Shown: piece after piece, positions 31,291 to 42,480 of the stretch | How the letters are laid out: every line of letters begins with the position of its first letter | Position numbering within the stretch: the stretch's first letter is position 1 | Source of the DNA: Craterostigma plantagineum | Lineage: Eukaryota; Streptophyta; Magnoliopsida; Lamiales; Linderniaceae | Assembly (NCBI GenBank): GCA_027422505.1 | Contig: JAPQWV010001095.1 | Coordinates: 61,054-125,053, forward strand | Length of the DNA: 64,000 bases | Reading direction: 5' to 3' | The notes under the pieces: model-generated | What the model was told of the DNA's origin: nothing | Seen by the model: the letters and a program-made list of their open reading frames with translations, nothing else | Databases searched by the model: none | Program-made: the position numbers and the translations under genes

Positions 31291-34214
31291 CGTAGAGAAG
31301 CGGAGCTTCAGCTTGAGTAAGTGCAGACGAATATAAAAAAATAAAGGATGAGAATGAAAAGACGAAAGAGAAAAATGCCGGAGAAAAGGAAAACGACAAA
31401 GAAACGGAAGATGACATAAAGCCTATCCCAAATATTATCCTTCCCTTCAAAGTCAGAGCCAAAATTAAAATCCCTCAAAGTCCCTTTGATTCCAAATCGA
31501 CGGTCTCTTGCAAAGGCAAAATGATTAAAAGCGCCTCGATCACAGGTATTTTGACTTAATACAACATGTGTTGACTTGAGCGATATAAATATAAAATCCC
31601 TAGCTAAAAGAGTGCTAGAGCGAACCTAGTGAGAGTTGTCGAAATGGATCATTCTTTGAATCTAGGACTTTAGTTTGCTGACATGACTTGACGGCATTTA
31701 ATCTTTCAACTGTCGTATGAATTTTTAGGCGTAACAATGATCGTAGCAAAATAATCTGACCCCATAATATTAATAATATTAATATACATGACAAAATAAT
31801 AAAATAAAATAAATAAAATAAAAATAAAAATATAAAAATAATAATAATAAAGTTTTAATCGCACATTTTGACATGCAATAGATTTTTGCATTCGAATTGA
31901 ATTGATAAAAATGCGAATATTTGTGCTTGCTCATACCCTTGCGCGAAATCACAGTTACATGTATCTAGGCTAATCTTGATAAATCGCGTGTTTTAATAAG
32001 TGTCTCTTTGATTGATTTATATGCTTATTTGATGAATCAATTGAGATGCATTATTCGAGGGGAAGCATTTACAAAATTTATGTCTTGAGCTCCAAATATT
32101 TTTGATGATTCTTCTCTAAGTGTTGCAGAAATCGATCTAAATTTTCCCGTACCACGCACCTCAATGAGAAGGACTTCACGAATTTACAGGATTTGGTGCA
32201 CACGACATTGGTTTAAATTTTGGTTGGTTAAATATTTGGATCGTCAACGTGTTTCATGAATTTGATTTTAACCAATTTATCTCAAAAAGTTTCAAGGGGA
32301 ATCAAAATAAATAAAAATAATTGGTTGCAAAATTAACTCTAATATTTTCGACATCTGTTGCTTTAAGCCTTGCAGGTTTATAAAATGTGAAGACTGAGCC
32401 AGATGTCATCAACCAGAATTACAAGGAGTTAATTGCATTTATTTTCATTCATACGGGGAGCAATTATGTGATTTACTTGAAAACTTTGGATCAATCTGAA
32501 AATACAGAGAACCTTGCTATCGAGAAATTTAGGCAAAACTCGTAGTTTTCTCTTACAGATTCTCGAGCGAAAATTTATTTGGGACCAAGTTGTAATTTTC
32601 GTTTGCATACTAACGAGCGAAAATTAAACAGGAACCAAATGAAATTTCTCGATCGAAATTTGTCGCGAGGAAAATTGAACAGTAGCCATAGGAAATTTCT
32701 CTATCGTAAGTTTCTCGATCGCAAATAGTAATGGGCCTAGAAATTCTTAAGTATCGAAAAAACGTCTAATCAGCCCATTAGTACTTAATACTTGAAGATG
32801 AAAATCCCTAAATACACGCTAAAACCCTCGATCGCAAAATTCAACAGTCAAAATTCTCGTGCGAAAAACTTTTTCAATCAAAAGACGAACGCAAAACTCT
32901 TCAAATCTTTCGATTTTTCCTCTGATTTCGTCTTTAGAAGGTAGAATTGACTTCTTGTAGGGATTATCGTGTGTTTAAACTTCATGTGCATCTGTACTTA
33001 AAACATTTCGCCTGATTCTGCGTTCATTTCTCGACTGTTCATATTCTGAGAACTCGAAAGCTTATATGCAGTATTTTAGACCAATATCCAAGTATAATCT
33101 AGGTTAAAATCTGCATATTAAGATAGTTTCGAAGTCTCTTGATCGTTTTATGGTAGATTGTGTTGAACTCTGCGTTATTTGAGTTCGATTGAAAGAACGA
33201 CTAAAACTGGGAATTTACCATTTGAAGGCGTCGAAGAACTTTTTTGCTCGCAAACAGTGTCAATTGATTTTCAATTGTTCTATTGTTTGCACTGTAAAAA
33301 AGTTTTTCGATCGATTAACTTTTTGACTTAGTTGTTAAGAAAGATAACGTAGATTGAAAAATAATTACAATCGACAATTTGAATTTGGATTTTATGCGAG
33401 CGAAAAAATTACTGAACGAAATAGATCTAATAGGTGCAAATAAGTTTCGAGCACAAAACTTACAATCGCAAATAGTAATTTCGATTTCAATTTCATTTTC
33501 GATCGAAAATTTTAGCGGCGATAAAATTAATTTTTCGACTATAAAATTTCTCGATCGCAAACATGCACAGTAATGATTTTTATCGATCGAAAATTTTCTC
33601 GGCGAGTCACCAAGTTTCCCGCTGTCTATTTTCTCGATCGTAAAATTCCATAGCGAAAAACTATTTAAAATCGAAATACTTTCTCGCTCGATAATTTTCA
33701 CTGCGAAAAATTTTATTCAGGCGCGAAAAATTTCTCGACAGTAAATTTACTCAGAAATTCCATTTTTTTCGATCGTAAATTTACACGGAAATTTTTCTCG
33801 ATCGTAAAATTTCTCGGCTACAGTACCATGCATATAACTTTCAGCACTTAGCAAAATCTTCTAAATCTTTTTCCACTGTAGCTGACCTTAGCGAATAAAA
33901 TTTTTCTCGATCGCATATTAACACGGAGAATTGCATTCAAAATTGTACTTAGACAATTTAATTGAGAATCTCAATTTTCGCGCGACAAAAAGTACGGAGT
34001 GAACAGTGCATCAATACTTAGAAAAATTTTCAACTAAAATTTCATCGAACTTACATGCTTATGTTGAAATTGTATTATTTCTTCAATATTCACTTCGTAT
34101 GATCTATGTGCAAATTTCATGATTTCAATTACGAATTTATTCAAACATGCTATGACATGATCCATTATTGTGGTTTGATAAATTCTAAATTCGACTCAAA
34201 TTAAAATTCTTGAA

Positions 34215-34246
34215 CTAATGATTTACATTTCTTATGTGTATTTCAG
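34215..34246 (+). other. Splice-acceptor-like site at ORF3 start (element F)
   Basis: CTAAT (34215-34219, plant branch-point consensus CURAY) is followed 28 nt later by TTTCAG ending at 34246, with a T-rich tract between. The next base begins the ATG of ORF3. Elements C and G have comparable sites at their ORF3 starts. Confidence 0.55.
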
Positions 34247-37200
34247 ATGGACCATTATCCAACATACAACCACATATATGAGAAGGCCATGTACCTCAAC
34301 GTTCACGACACCAATTACCAACTCGACCTGACCACCTTCAGGTGTCCGGACGAGATTGTGGTGTCAATACTACAAGGCCATCCCCTATGGCATGCTCTAA
34401 CGGTGACGGCCTCTGTGCCAATGGTCTACCTCCAGCAGTTTTGGGGGATGATCAAGAGCCACGTCATTGAAGGGGCATACAGCTTCACAACGGTGATAGG
34501 GACGAGGCACATGAATATGAACAAGAATGACTTCGGTCTTATCCTCGACCTCCCCTACAACCCGAACTACGACCCCCTTCCAACTGACGCGGAGCTCGTG
34601 CGTGACTTCCTTCAGATGGGATACCGTCCGCCGCTCACCAAACTCGCACAAATGCAGAGCAACGGGATTCCTCATCCGTGGAAGACATTGTTTGGGATCA
34701 TCAACAAATGTCTATCCCCGAAGCACGCAGGCTTCGACAAATGCAACGACAACATTCTGAGGATTTTCCGTGGAATCGTCTTCTCGCGAAATTACGATTT
34801 CGCTCAACTGATCTGGAATGATCTAGCCGAGCAGATCAGGCAGAAGAAAAATAAACGCTCAAAGAATGTACCATACGCCCGGTGGTTCTCAGTCATCATT
34901 CGACAATACATGGAGTTGCACGAGCAGAACATTCCTCGTCTACCTCCTGGAGGGAATTCCAACCACCGCGACTGAAATTTTTCCACAATCCAAAACTAAC
35001 GGACTTGGACCAGCCGTCAATGGCCATACCGTTCGAGTTGCTACGTCTCGCCGACCCCAACGGAGACATTTATAGAGCATACTGCCGGGAGAATCATCTG
35101 ACGAAACAGATGATTAGAGGGCCCCCGACAGACTTCGCTGTTAGCCCTCAACAACAACACCACTCTAGCACTGAGGACACTTTGATCGATGTTGTGGCCT
35201 AGGAGCTAGAGCAGGAGCCTCCAACTCGGGACGTGCTAATCCCTGACGACGATGCCACGTTGATTGATGCTGTGGCAGCAAAGTTGGAACAGGTGGCCCC
35301 TACGGAAACACTCCAAGTGGAAGTGCCCGTCCATGTAGGCGTGCTCGAAGAGCCCATTGAAGAAGTTCTTCAACAAGTAGCACAGCCTACGGTGGAAATG
35401 AGGCAAAGCTCACTTCCACTGGTGACGGAACAGGCCCGTGAGGATGTTGAATGAAACCATCCCCTCACACAGCCACCTCATCAGACACCGAGTCAGATGA
35501 GGAGATCCAACTAATAAGACGGACTCCAAGACGATTGAGCATACAACTCGAGTCCCTCTTCACCATCGTCACCACTACATCAGACACGACACCAGTCATC
35601 ACTCCAAGTGTCGTGGCCGAGATTCAGACTTCTACTACTACCGGGTTCGACATTGAAATGTCTGATGTACAGGTTCAATCTGAGCCTGTCGAAACACCCA
35701 TAGAGGAGAATCTTCAAGATTCGACTCAAGGATAGGGCGGAAGTCTTGGACAGTCACAACCTCTAGTGACTACGAGCCAACCTGAGGAGCCGGTGTCTGC
35801 TCAAGGGTTGCTAACAGGCGACATCAGTCGACCTGGCCCATCTTCGACGGAGCCGTCCGTCCAGTTCATCACTGAAGCCCAATTCCAGTCCGCGCTCTCT
35901 GCAGCCATCAAATCTCTAGAGGACAAAATGATGTAGAGAGTGCTAGCTGCCATCGAGACGTCCCAGCGTGACACTGGGAAAGCACCCGTCTCAAAGGGCC
36001 CTTCAGCACGAACCCACTCAACCCCACAACCCACACCCATTGACCCACTAGCCGACTCTTCAATCCTTATCAACCCATGCACTACTCCCATCACCCAGCT
36101 CCACGACATCTTTCTCGCCCTCCTTATCGGCCTTTCCACCGAACGCCTCAGGAAGAATCTCTCTACAGGCGTCTGGTGGACCACCCCGAGCCACCCACTC
36201 AAACATGCCAAGGTTAAAGCTCCCGCACCCGGCGTCGACATGACGATCCAGACGATCAGGATCGTCATGAGGGGGAGAAACATGCCAAGGACAAGGCTCA
36301 GGCACAGTTCAAACAGGCGCTGGAGCAGGCCAAACCCAAACCACCATCCAAACAACCCATACCACGCACCGCACCACCACTCTAACACATATAGACGCAC
36401 CATCCTTCAGCCTAAGGACGCCTCCACCCACACCTACGACACTCACAAGCCCCTTGCTTCCAGAAGAAGAAGCAAGTGCCGCCATGCTCGTAGCACTGGC
36501 GCAAACCCAAGCTACTCCCTCTATAGCTCCAGATCAACCGGGCCCTTCAGGACATGGCGTCAATCCACATGATTTCCTCGACAAATTCATATTCGAAGGA
36601 CAGTGGGCGACCCATTATATGCACGAGGAGCATCAAGTGCAACGGCTCAAGGAAGTTCGACAAATTTTGCAACAAGCTTCGGTGGACTTCGTGTTGATAG
36701 AAGACGACGAACTTCAGGAAGGTGTAGACCATGAACAAGATCCCACAGGGCCTTCAGAACTGATCACGCAACGAGCGGTTTCCCCCACAAGACAAATGCC
36801 AGGGCCCGTTCGGATCGACACGCTGTGGGAGAATATTCGAATAGAGATACCTTTCCTTGAAGAAGTCTGTGAAAATATTTGGAGGTCACCGGACAAAGTC
36901 AAGAAGCCGAACGAGTTTGAGCTGAGAGGGATTTCTCACTGGGATCAGCAAAAGAGAATGACATATCTCTGGATGCTAACCCATCTCGGACCGGATGTGA
37001 GGATGAAGATGACTAAAGCACAAGCAAGGAACCATTATAAAAGTCTATCTCCCATCTGCCAGCTACTAAAAGTCTACTGTGCCAAAGGAGGACTTCCAAC
37101 ACCGTTCTATGTAAGAGAGTAGACAGAACTCGAAACAAACTCAGCAAGAGCGACCTACCCTACCTTCCTTACGAGGAGGTGTACCGTCTCTACCAGTTCT

Positions 37201-37516
37201 ACGTAGAGAAGTACAAGGGTCCTCAAGGCTTCGTAAAGAAAGAAGGACGCGAGGGACTCTACCGCTTCATGATGCGCCAAGTCAAGTACTCGCCGCACAC
37301 GACCTTCAGATGGCTCTGGAGAGCAACATGAAGAAGGTCAACATGACCGCTCCACTCAACAAAGGACCTGAGATCGAAGGGCTTCCCAACAATCACGTGC
37401 ACATCAGCTCAGTCCTAGGCGTCACCTACCACAATCCTATCGCAAAGCAGACTAGGATGATGCTGAAGACTGAGATTCATAAGTTCTGTGTTTCGATAGG
37501 TACACTTGCCTGTTGA
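34247..37516 (+). pseudogene. ORF3 of element F (env-position ORF, several stops)
   Basis: It starts MDHYPTYNHIYEKAMYLN. Residues about 20-243 form the shared domain: TTFRCPDEIVVSILQGHPLW, MVYLQQFWGMI, FGLILDLPYNPNYDPLPTDA, HPWKTLFGIINKCLSPKHAG, YDFAQLIWNDL and RWFSVIIRQYMELHEQN. A frameshift near 34970 leads to a second frame with TDLDQPSMAIPFELLRLADP, then a Thr/Ser/Pro/acidic tail with in-frame stops at 35200-35202, 35733-35735 and 35934-35936. Another frame (36454-37122) holds HDFLDKFIFEGQWATHYM and LWENIRIEIPFLEEVCENIW, matching the D C-terminal region in layout. A further stop at 37120 precedes a last readable stretch to about 37490. No catalytic motif is recognised. Confidence 0.75.
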
Positions 37517-37571
37517 GCGTACGATAGTTCGTCAATATTCATTTTATTTTATTACTCGATCCGCTCGATCA
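37491..37571 (+). repeat. Athila-2 5' LTR remnant
   Basis: TTTCGATAGGTACACTTGCC...GATCCGCTCGATCA matches the last ~80 bp of the 3' LTR (45743-45822). The rest of the LTR is replaced by ORF3 sequence of element F. Confidence 0.85.
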
Positions 37572-37577
37572 AGTTTT

Positions 37578-37595
37578 TGGCGCCGTTGCCGAGGA
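37578..37595 (+). other. Athila-2 primer-binding site (tRNA-Asp type)
   Basis: TGGCGCCGTTGCCGAGGA matches the usual Athila PBS, complementary to the 3' end of tRNA-Asp, with one likely mismatch (GAGG for GGGG). It lies 6 nt after the LTR end. Confidence 0.85.
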
Positions 37596-37804
37596 GCTAT
37601 CGATATTAGAAAAGCCGTAGTTTACTATTCTAGCTTTTTATTATTAAGTATCAAAATCTTCGCGTAATTATATTTCTTTTGGTCTAGGTATGTGTACGTT
37701 GGTGCATGACCCGAAGGAACACTGCACGACCAATAGTGGAAGGAGACCCGGAGATCGAAAGGACTTTTCGACGCAACGTGTGAAAAAACGCAAGGCAAGC
37801 CAAA

Positions 37805-39470
37805 ATGGCGACTCAAAATAACGATGAAATGCCACTAGCAGCGCACGAACCACCAATGGGAGAACTCCGGAGAAACAATGCCGTAGGAACGATTAGCGCG
37901 GCGATAGTACTTCCTCAGGTGCCGAACAATTTCGAGCTCAAACATCATTGGCTCCAAATGCTTCAGACGACAGCTCAATACGATGGACTCACCGAGGAAG
38001 ATGCTTATCGCCACATCCGAGACTTCTTGTCTGTCACGGATGCAATACGGGTACAAGGCGTAAGCTCAGAAGCTATTCGACTCTACTTATTTCCATTCTC
38101 TCTACGAGGCAATGCGAATGAGTGGTTTAACTTACTTCCCGAGAGATCTATCACCACTTGGGACCAGATGCATGCCACCATCATCAATTACTTCTTTCCA
38201 CCTTCCAAGGCTCTCAAGCTAAAGATGGACCTCACCATGTTCAAACAAAAGGAGGGCGAAAATCTATATGACGTATGGACCAGATTCAAGGCGCTCTTGA
38301 ACTGATTCCCTCAACATGGGATGACGAAAAGCGAACAAATTCAGCGGTTCCACGAGTCACTGAACGACAACACCGTACAACTATTAGATGGAGCATCCAA
38401 TGGAGGCCTGTGTAATCTTAGCGCGACGGAAGGTTAGAATCTTATCGAGGACTATAGTGCAAATAGTTTTCGACGAGGGAGTTCAAGTAATCGAGGTAAA
38501 CCTCCGGGGATGTACGACTGTCGACAACACCACTGCGATAAACGCCAAGTCCGACGCCCTACAACAACAAATGTCAGCGACTAATCTTAAAATGCAAACC
38601 TTGATGAATGCGCTCATGCCTAAGCTAGCAACGAAGCCGGCCGTTAACGCTGTCCAATTACAACCTGCCCCGATGACCCCGTAGCTGGTGCGCCTTCTCA
38701 TTCGTATCCGACGTATACTCCACCATGCACTCTATGCGGAGAAAGCCATGTAGCTCACTGTCCAGCTGCTATTACGACTGAGCAAGTTGATTACATGGGG
38801 AATTACCAAGGTCAGTGAAACTTCGTTCCAAATCGAGTTCATCCTAACCTGGCCTATGGGAATCAACAACAAGCTCCACCAAAATTTCAAAATCAAAGGT
38901 CGCATGGATACCACGGTTGAAATTCCGAATTTGCCCCTGAAGGCCGCAGTGATAAGCTGGAGGGAATGCTCGAGAAGCTAATGGGAAAGCTCGACTCTCG
39001 CTTGGAGAGGCACGGTTGCAAAACACCGGATCTTCCATACGGGCCTTGGAGAAACAAGTTGGGCAGATTGCCGAATCGATCCAACAACGTCCTTCCGGTT
39101 CATTGCAAAGCTACACCGAGACCAACCCAAAAGACCACCATGTAAAGGCGGTCACGCTTCGAGGAGGTGCAGAAATTGAAGAAGAAGAAGAATGTTGAGC
39201 CCGAGAAAGTAAATAGCGAGATTGAAAAAGAGGAGGAGACCATATCTAAGCCACATGTCAAGGCGTATCAACCCAAAATTCCATACCCAGCGAGACTCAA
39301 AAAGGACATTGTTGACGACCAGTTTGGTAAATTCCTTGCAATTTTTAAACAATTACATATTAATTTACCACTTGTTGAAGCTCTTGCGCAGATGCCCCGA
39401 TGGGCAAAGTTTTAAAGGATCTTATCACAAACAAACGCAAGCTTGAAGATGTTTCCACAGTCGAACTACG
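37805..39470 (+). pseudogene. Athila-2 gag (broken)
   Basis: It starts MATQNNDEMPLAAHEPPMGE. The retrotrans_gag core at residues about 45-166 includes HHWLQMLQTTAQYDGLTEED, YLFPFSLRGNANEWFNLLPE, WDQMHATIINYFFP and FKQKEGENLYDVWTRFKALL. A TGA stop at 38303 replaces a sense codon, and downstream frames are scattered. The knuckle CTLCGESHVAHC lies near 38730 and is one residue shorter than in Athila-1. The stop after HGYHG (near 38920) is shared with Athila-1. The Lys-rich coil and the IVDDQFGKFLAIFKQL linker lead to the protease. Confidence 0.88.
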
Positions 39471-39476
39471 TGGGGA

Positions 39477-39945
39477 GTGCTCCGCCATCTTACAAAGCAA
39501 AATCCCAAAAAACTAAAAGACCCAGGGAGTTTCACTATACCTTGTTTAATAGGCAATCTTGTAGTACATAAGGCATTGGCCGATCTAGGTACAAGTATAA
39601 ATTTAATGCCTTATTCGATGTTCAAGAAACTTGGCTTAGGGGAACCCAAACCTACTATGATGAGTATACAATTAGCGGATAGATCTGTTAAATATCCTAG
39701 GGGTATTATCGAGGATGTTCTTGTTAAAGTCGATAAATTTATCATTCCTGCAGATTTTGTAATTCTCGACATGGAGGAAGATGAAAACATTCCTCTAATC
39801 TTAGGAAGGCCATTCCTCGCTACTGGAGGAACCATGGTCTATGTTCGTAACAGAACATTGACATTAACCATAGATAGTGAGAAAGTGACATTTGATATGG
39901 CTGAGTCCATGAACAATGCCGGGAAGTTAGACGATAAGTGCTTTT
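39477..39945 (+). pseudogene. Athila-2 aspartic protease region
   Basis: Encodes KALADLGTSINLMPYSMFKK, with DLGTS at the active site, then ADRSVKYPRGIIEDVLVKVD and ILGRPFLATGGTM. The frame is open to about 40025, but at about 39945 it jumps by deletion into RT sequence, losing the PR-RT linker. Protease motifs themselves look intact. It would mature the Gag-Pol polyprotein. Confidence 0.85.
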
Positions 39946-40735
39946 CGTACCCAACGAGAAGAAGGAACTCATTCCGACGAGGACTGTCACGGGATAGCGC
40001 GTTTGCATTGACTATCGCAAATTAAATGACGCGACGCGAAAAGACCTCTTTCCTCTTCCTTTTATTGATCAAATGCTTGAACGTTTGTCCGATCATGAAT
40101 TTTATTGTTTCCTCGATGGACTTTCAGGTTATTTGCAGATTCCCATTGCACCCGAGGATCAAGAGAAGACGACAGTCACTTGCCCGTTTGAGACATTCGC
40201 CTACCGACGGATGCCTTTTGGACTTTGCAATGCTCCGGCCACCTTCCAACGTTGCATGATGGCTATCTTCGACAAACTAATTGGTGACGGAATGGAGGTA
40301 TTCATGGATGATTTCTCGATTTTTGGTGACTCGTTCGAGGTATGCTTATTTAATTTCAAGAAAGTGCTTCAGCGATGCGGGAAACAAACCTTGTGCTAAA
40401 TTGGGAGAAATGCCATTTTATGGTAAGAGAGGGTATCGTCTTAGGTCATAAAATATCGTCGAGAGGTATCGAGGTAGATAGTGCTAAGATAGAAACCATA
40501 AAACGATTACCTCCACCTTCGTCGGTAAAGGCAATTAGAAGTTTGCTAGGACATGCGGGTTTCTATCGTAGATTTATCAAGGATTTTTCTAAAATTGCTA
40601 GGCCTTTAACTCGTTTGCTTGAGAAAGACGCGCCTTACGAATTTACACCCGAGTGCATTAATGCTTTTACCATACTTAAGGATAAGCTAATTAATGCCCC
40701 TGTTATGGTAGCCCCCGATTAGAGCCTACCATTCG
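39946..40735 (+). pseudogene. Athila-2 reverse transcriptase (N-terminus deleted)
   Basis: It begins within the VPNEKKELIPTRTV segment, so the fingers and QVVPKKGG motif are gone. It keeps IDYRKLNDATRKD, YCFLDGLSGYLQIPIAPEDQ, MPFGLCNAPATFQRCMMAI and VFMDDFSIFGDSFE with the active-site DD. The one-base loss after the QRCG codons near 40380 is identical to that in Athila-1. Reading resumes as NLVLNWEKCHFMVREGIVLG and HAGFYRRFIKDFSKIARPL. A stop replaces Trp in APDWSLPF near 40720. Confidence 0.9.
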
Positions 40736-41100
40736 TACTAATGTGTGATGCAAGTGATTTTGCAGTAGGTGCAGTTTTAGGGCAACGACGGGAAAAGCAT
40801 TTTCAGCCGATACACTAAGCAAGCAAAACTCTAAACGAGGCCCAGGCGAATTACACTACCACAGAGAAGGAGTTGCTCCAGTCGTGTTTGCTGTCGACAA
40901 ATTCCGCACATATCTCGTTCTCTCAAAAGTCATCATCTACACGGATCATTCAGTCCTCAAACTCCTCTTCGCGAAGTCGGATGTAAAACTGAGGCTTATC
41001 CGATGGATTGTGTTACTCCAAAAGTTCAACGTGGAATTTCGTGACCAAAAAGATACCGAGAATTGCGCAGCCGGTCACTTGTCAAGACTCGAAGACGAGC
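40736..41100 (+). pseudogene. Athila-2 RNase H
   Basis: [20 protein letters not shown] carries the first catalytic Asp. A stop follows HFQPIH at about 40816, and a 2-base loss after TEKELL shifts the frame. [20 protein letters not shown] and [12 protein letters not shown] complete the domain. Unlike Athila-1 it runs uninterrupted into the integrase region, giving the empty-site version of the element B insertion. Confidence 0.88.
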
Positions 41101-42480
41101 ATGCCGACTACCAACGAGGAAATAATTCGAGACCATTTTCCCGACGAGCATTTATATACTATACGTGAGGTACTTGATGAAACCCCATGGCATGCCGACT
41201 TTGCTAACTATCTTGTCGCTAGGATCATGCCAAAGGGATACACAAGTCATCAGAGGAAGAAATTCTTCTCGGACTTGAAGTATTATTTTTGTGATGATCC
41301 GTATTTGTTTAGGGTTTGTGCGGATAAGATAATCCGGCGATGCGTGTCCTTTCCCGAGACGGTTAAAATCTTGAGTCATTGTCATTCGGGGCCATGTGGA
41401 GGACATTACGGTGGTAATCGAACTGCAGAAAAGGTACTCGAATGTGGTTTTTAGTGGCCTACGATTTTCAAAGATGCTCAAAAATATGTAGAGGAATATG
41501 ATGGTGCCAACGGACATGTAATATTTCCAAGCGAAATGAAATGCCTCAAAATGTTATTCTTGTGTGTGAAATATTTGACGTCTGGGGCATATGGGTCCAT
41601 TTCCTACCTCTTTCAAGAATCGATATATCCTAGTTACGGTTGATTATGTTTCAAAATGGATAGAAGCACAAGCTCTACCTACGAATGATGCTAGGGTAGT
41701 CGTTAAATTTTTGAAATCTTTGTTTTCACGATTTGGTTCACCTCGTTGCATTATTAGCGATAAAGGTACACATTTATGTAACACTCAATTTGCGAGGACG
41801 CTCGAGAAATACGGCGTGAAACATAGTGTTACTACAGCATACCATCCTCAAGCGAGCGGCCAAACAGAAATCGTAGATAGGGATCTGAAGCGCATACTCG
41901 AGAAGACCGTGGAACAACATAGGCGGGATTGGCCGAACAAGCTGAACGATGCTTTATGGGCGTACCGGACAGCATACAAGACGCCTATCGGATCAACGCC
42001 CTACAGACTTGTTTACGGAAAATCTTCTCATTTACCAGTTGAGTTAGAACATAAAGCGTGTTGGGCTCTAAAAAAGCTAAATTTTGATTTGAATCTTGCA
42101 GGTGAAAAGCGAAACTTGCAGATCAACGAGCTCGACGAGTGGAGGCAAATGGCTTACCAGAATACCCGCCTCTACAAAGAGCGTACGAAGCAATATCATG
42201 ATCGAAGGGCCATGAAGCGGGAATTCCAAGAAGGCGACCAAGTCCTGCTATACAATTCGCGGCTGCGATTATTCTCGGGAAAACTGAAATCGAGGTGGTC
42301 AGGTCCATTCACGGTGACTCGAGTATTTCCATACGGAACGGTCGAGATCACACACCCAGAAAAAAGGGACCTTCAAGGTGAACGGGCAGCGTCTCAAGCA
42401 TTACTATGGCGGTGACATCGAAGCACTCGGGACGGAAACAATTCACCTCCTCAACACCACCCAGAGCTAAAAATCACCGA
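41101..42480 (+). pseudogene. Athila-2 integrase, core frame open but first Asp segment deleted
   Basis: The zinc domain reads HCHSGPCGGHYGGNRTAEKV, with a stop in place of Tyr at 41453 and the C-C pair lost by a shift. At about 41585 the codons for the GIDF segment before MGPFPTS are absent (about 7 bases, same as Athila-1), removing the first catalytic Asp. A 274-codon open frame then runs 41591-42415 with [20 protein letters not shown] (second Asp) and [14 protein letters not shown] (Glu, 35 residues after that Asp), as in D,D35E integrases. [20 protein letters not shown] and the chromodomain-free GPF/Y-type end [20 protein letters not shown] follow. Confidence 0.9.

Larger units (their letters stand above)
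30411..34246 (+). other. Element F pol-ORF3 spacer
   Basis: Non-coding. It contains (TA)n at 30411-30430, a purine tract AAAAGTAGGGGGAGAATA near 30899 resembling a PPT, degenerate tandem repeats (31055-31290), an AAATA-rich run (31790-31850) and a long array of ATCGAAAATTT/CTCGATCG words (32500-33960) around CTACAGTA-like sequence. It ends in the splice-acceptor-like sequence before ORF3. Small frames in it are not conserved with element G. Confidence 0.65.
30411..37490 (+). mobile_element. Element F: spacer and ORF3 of a second SIRE-like family
   Basis: Plus-strand sequence homologous, in inverse orientation, to element G (about 63005 down to 56878) at roughly 70 percent identity by eye. 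It begins after the element C LTR at about the start of the pol-ORF3 spacer and runs through ORF3 to the remnant of the Athila-2 5' LTR. No gag, pol or LTR of this element is present. Confidence 0.75.

Noticed and set aside
30729..31462. Small ORFs in the element F spacer (and 61527-62783 in element G)
   Set aside because: Not conserved between the two homologous spacers and without recognisable domains.
34397..34675. Antisense ORFs over ORF3 and RT regions (for example 35801-36403, 55602-55940)
   Set aside because: They are shadows of the coding strand, whose protein motifs are clear.
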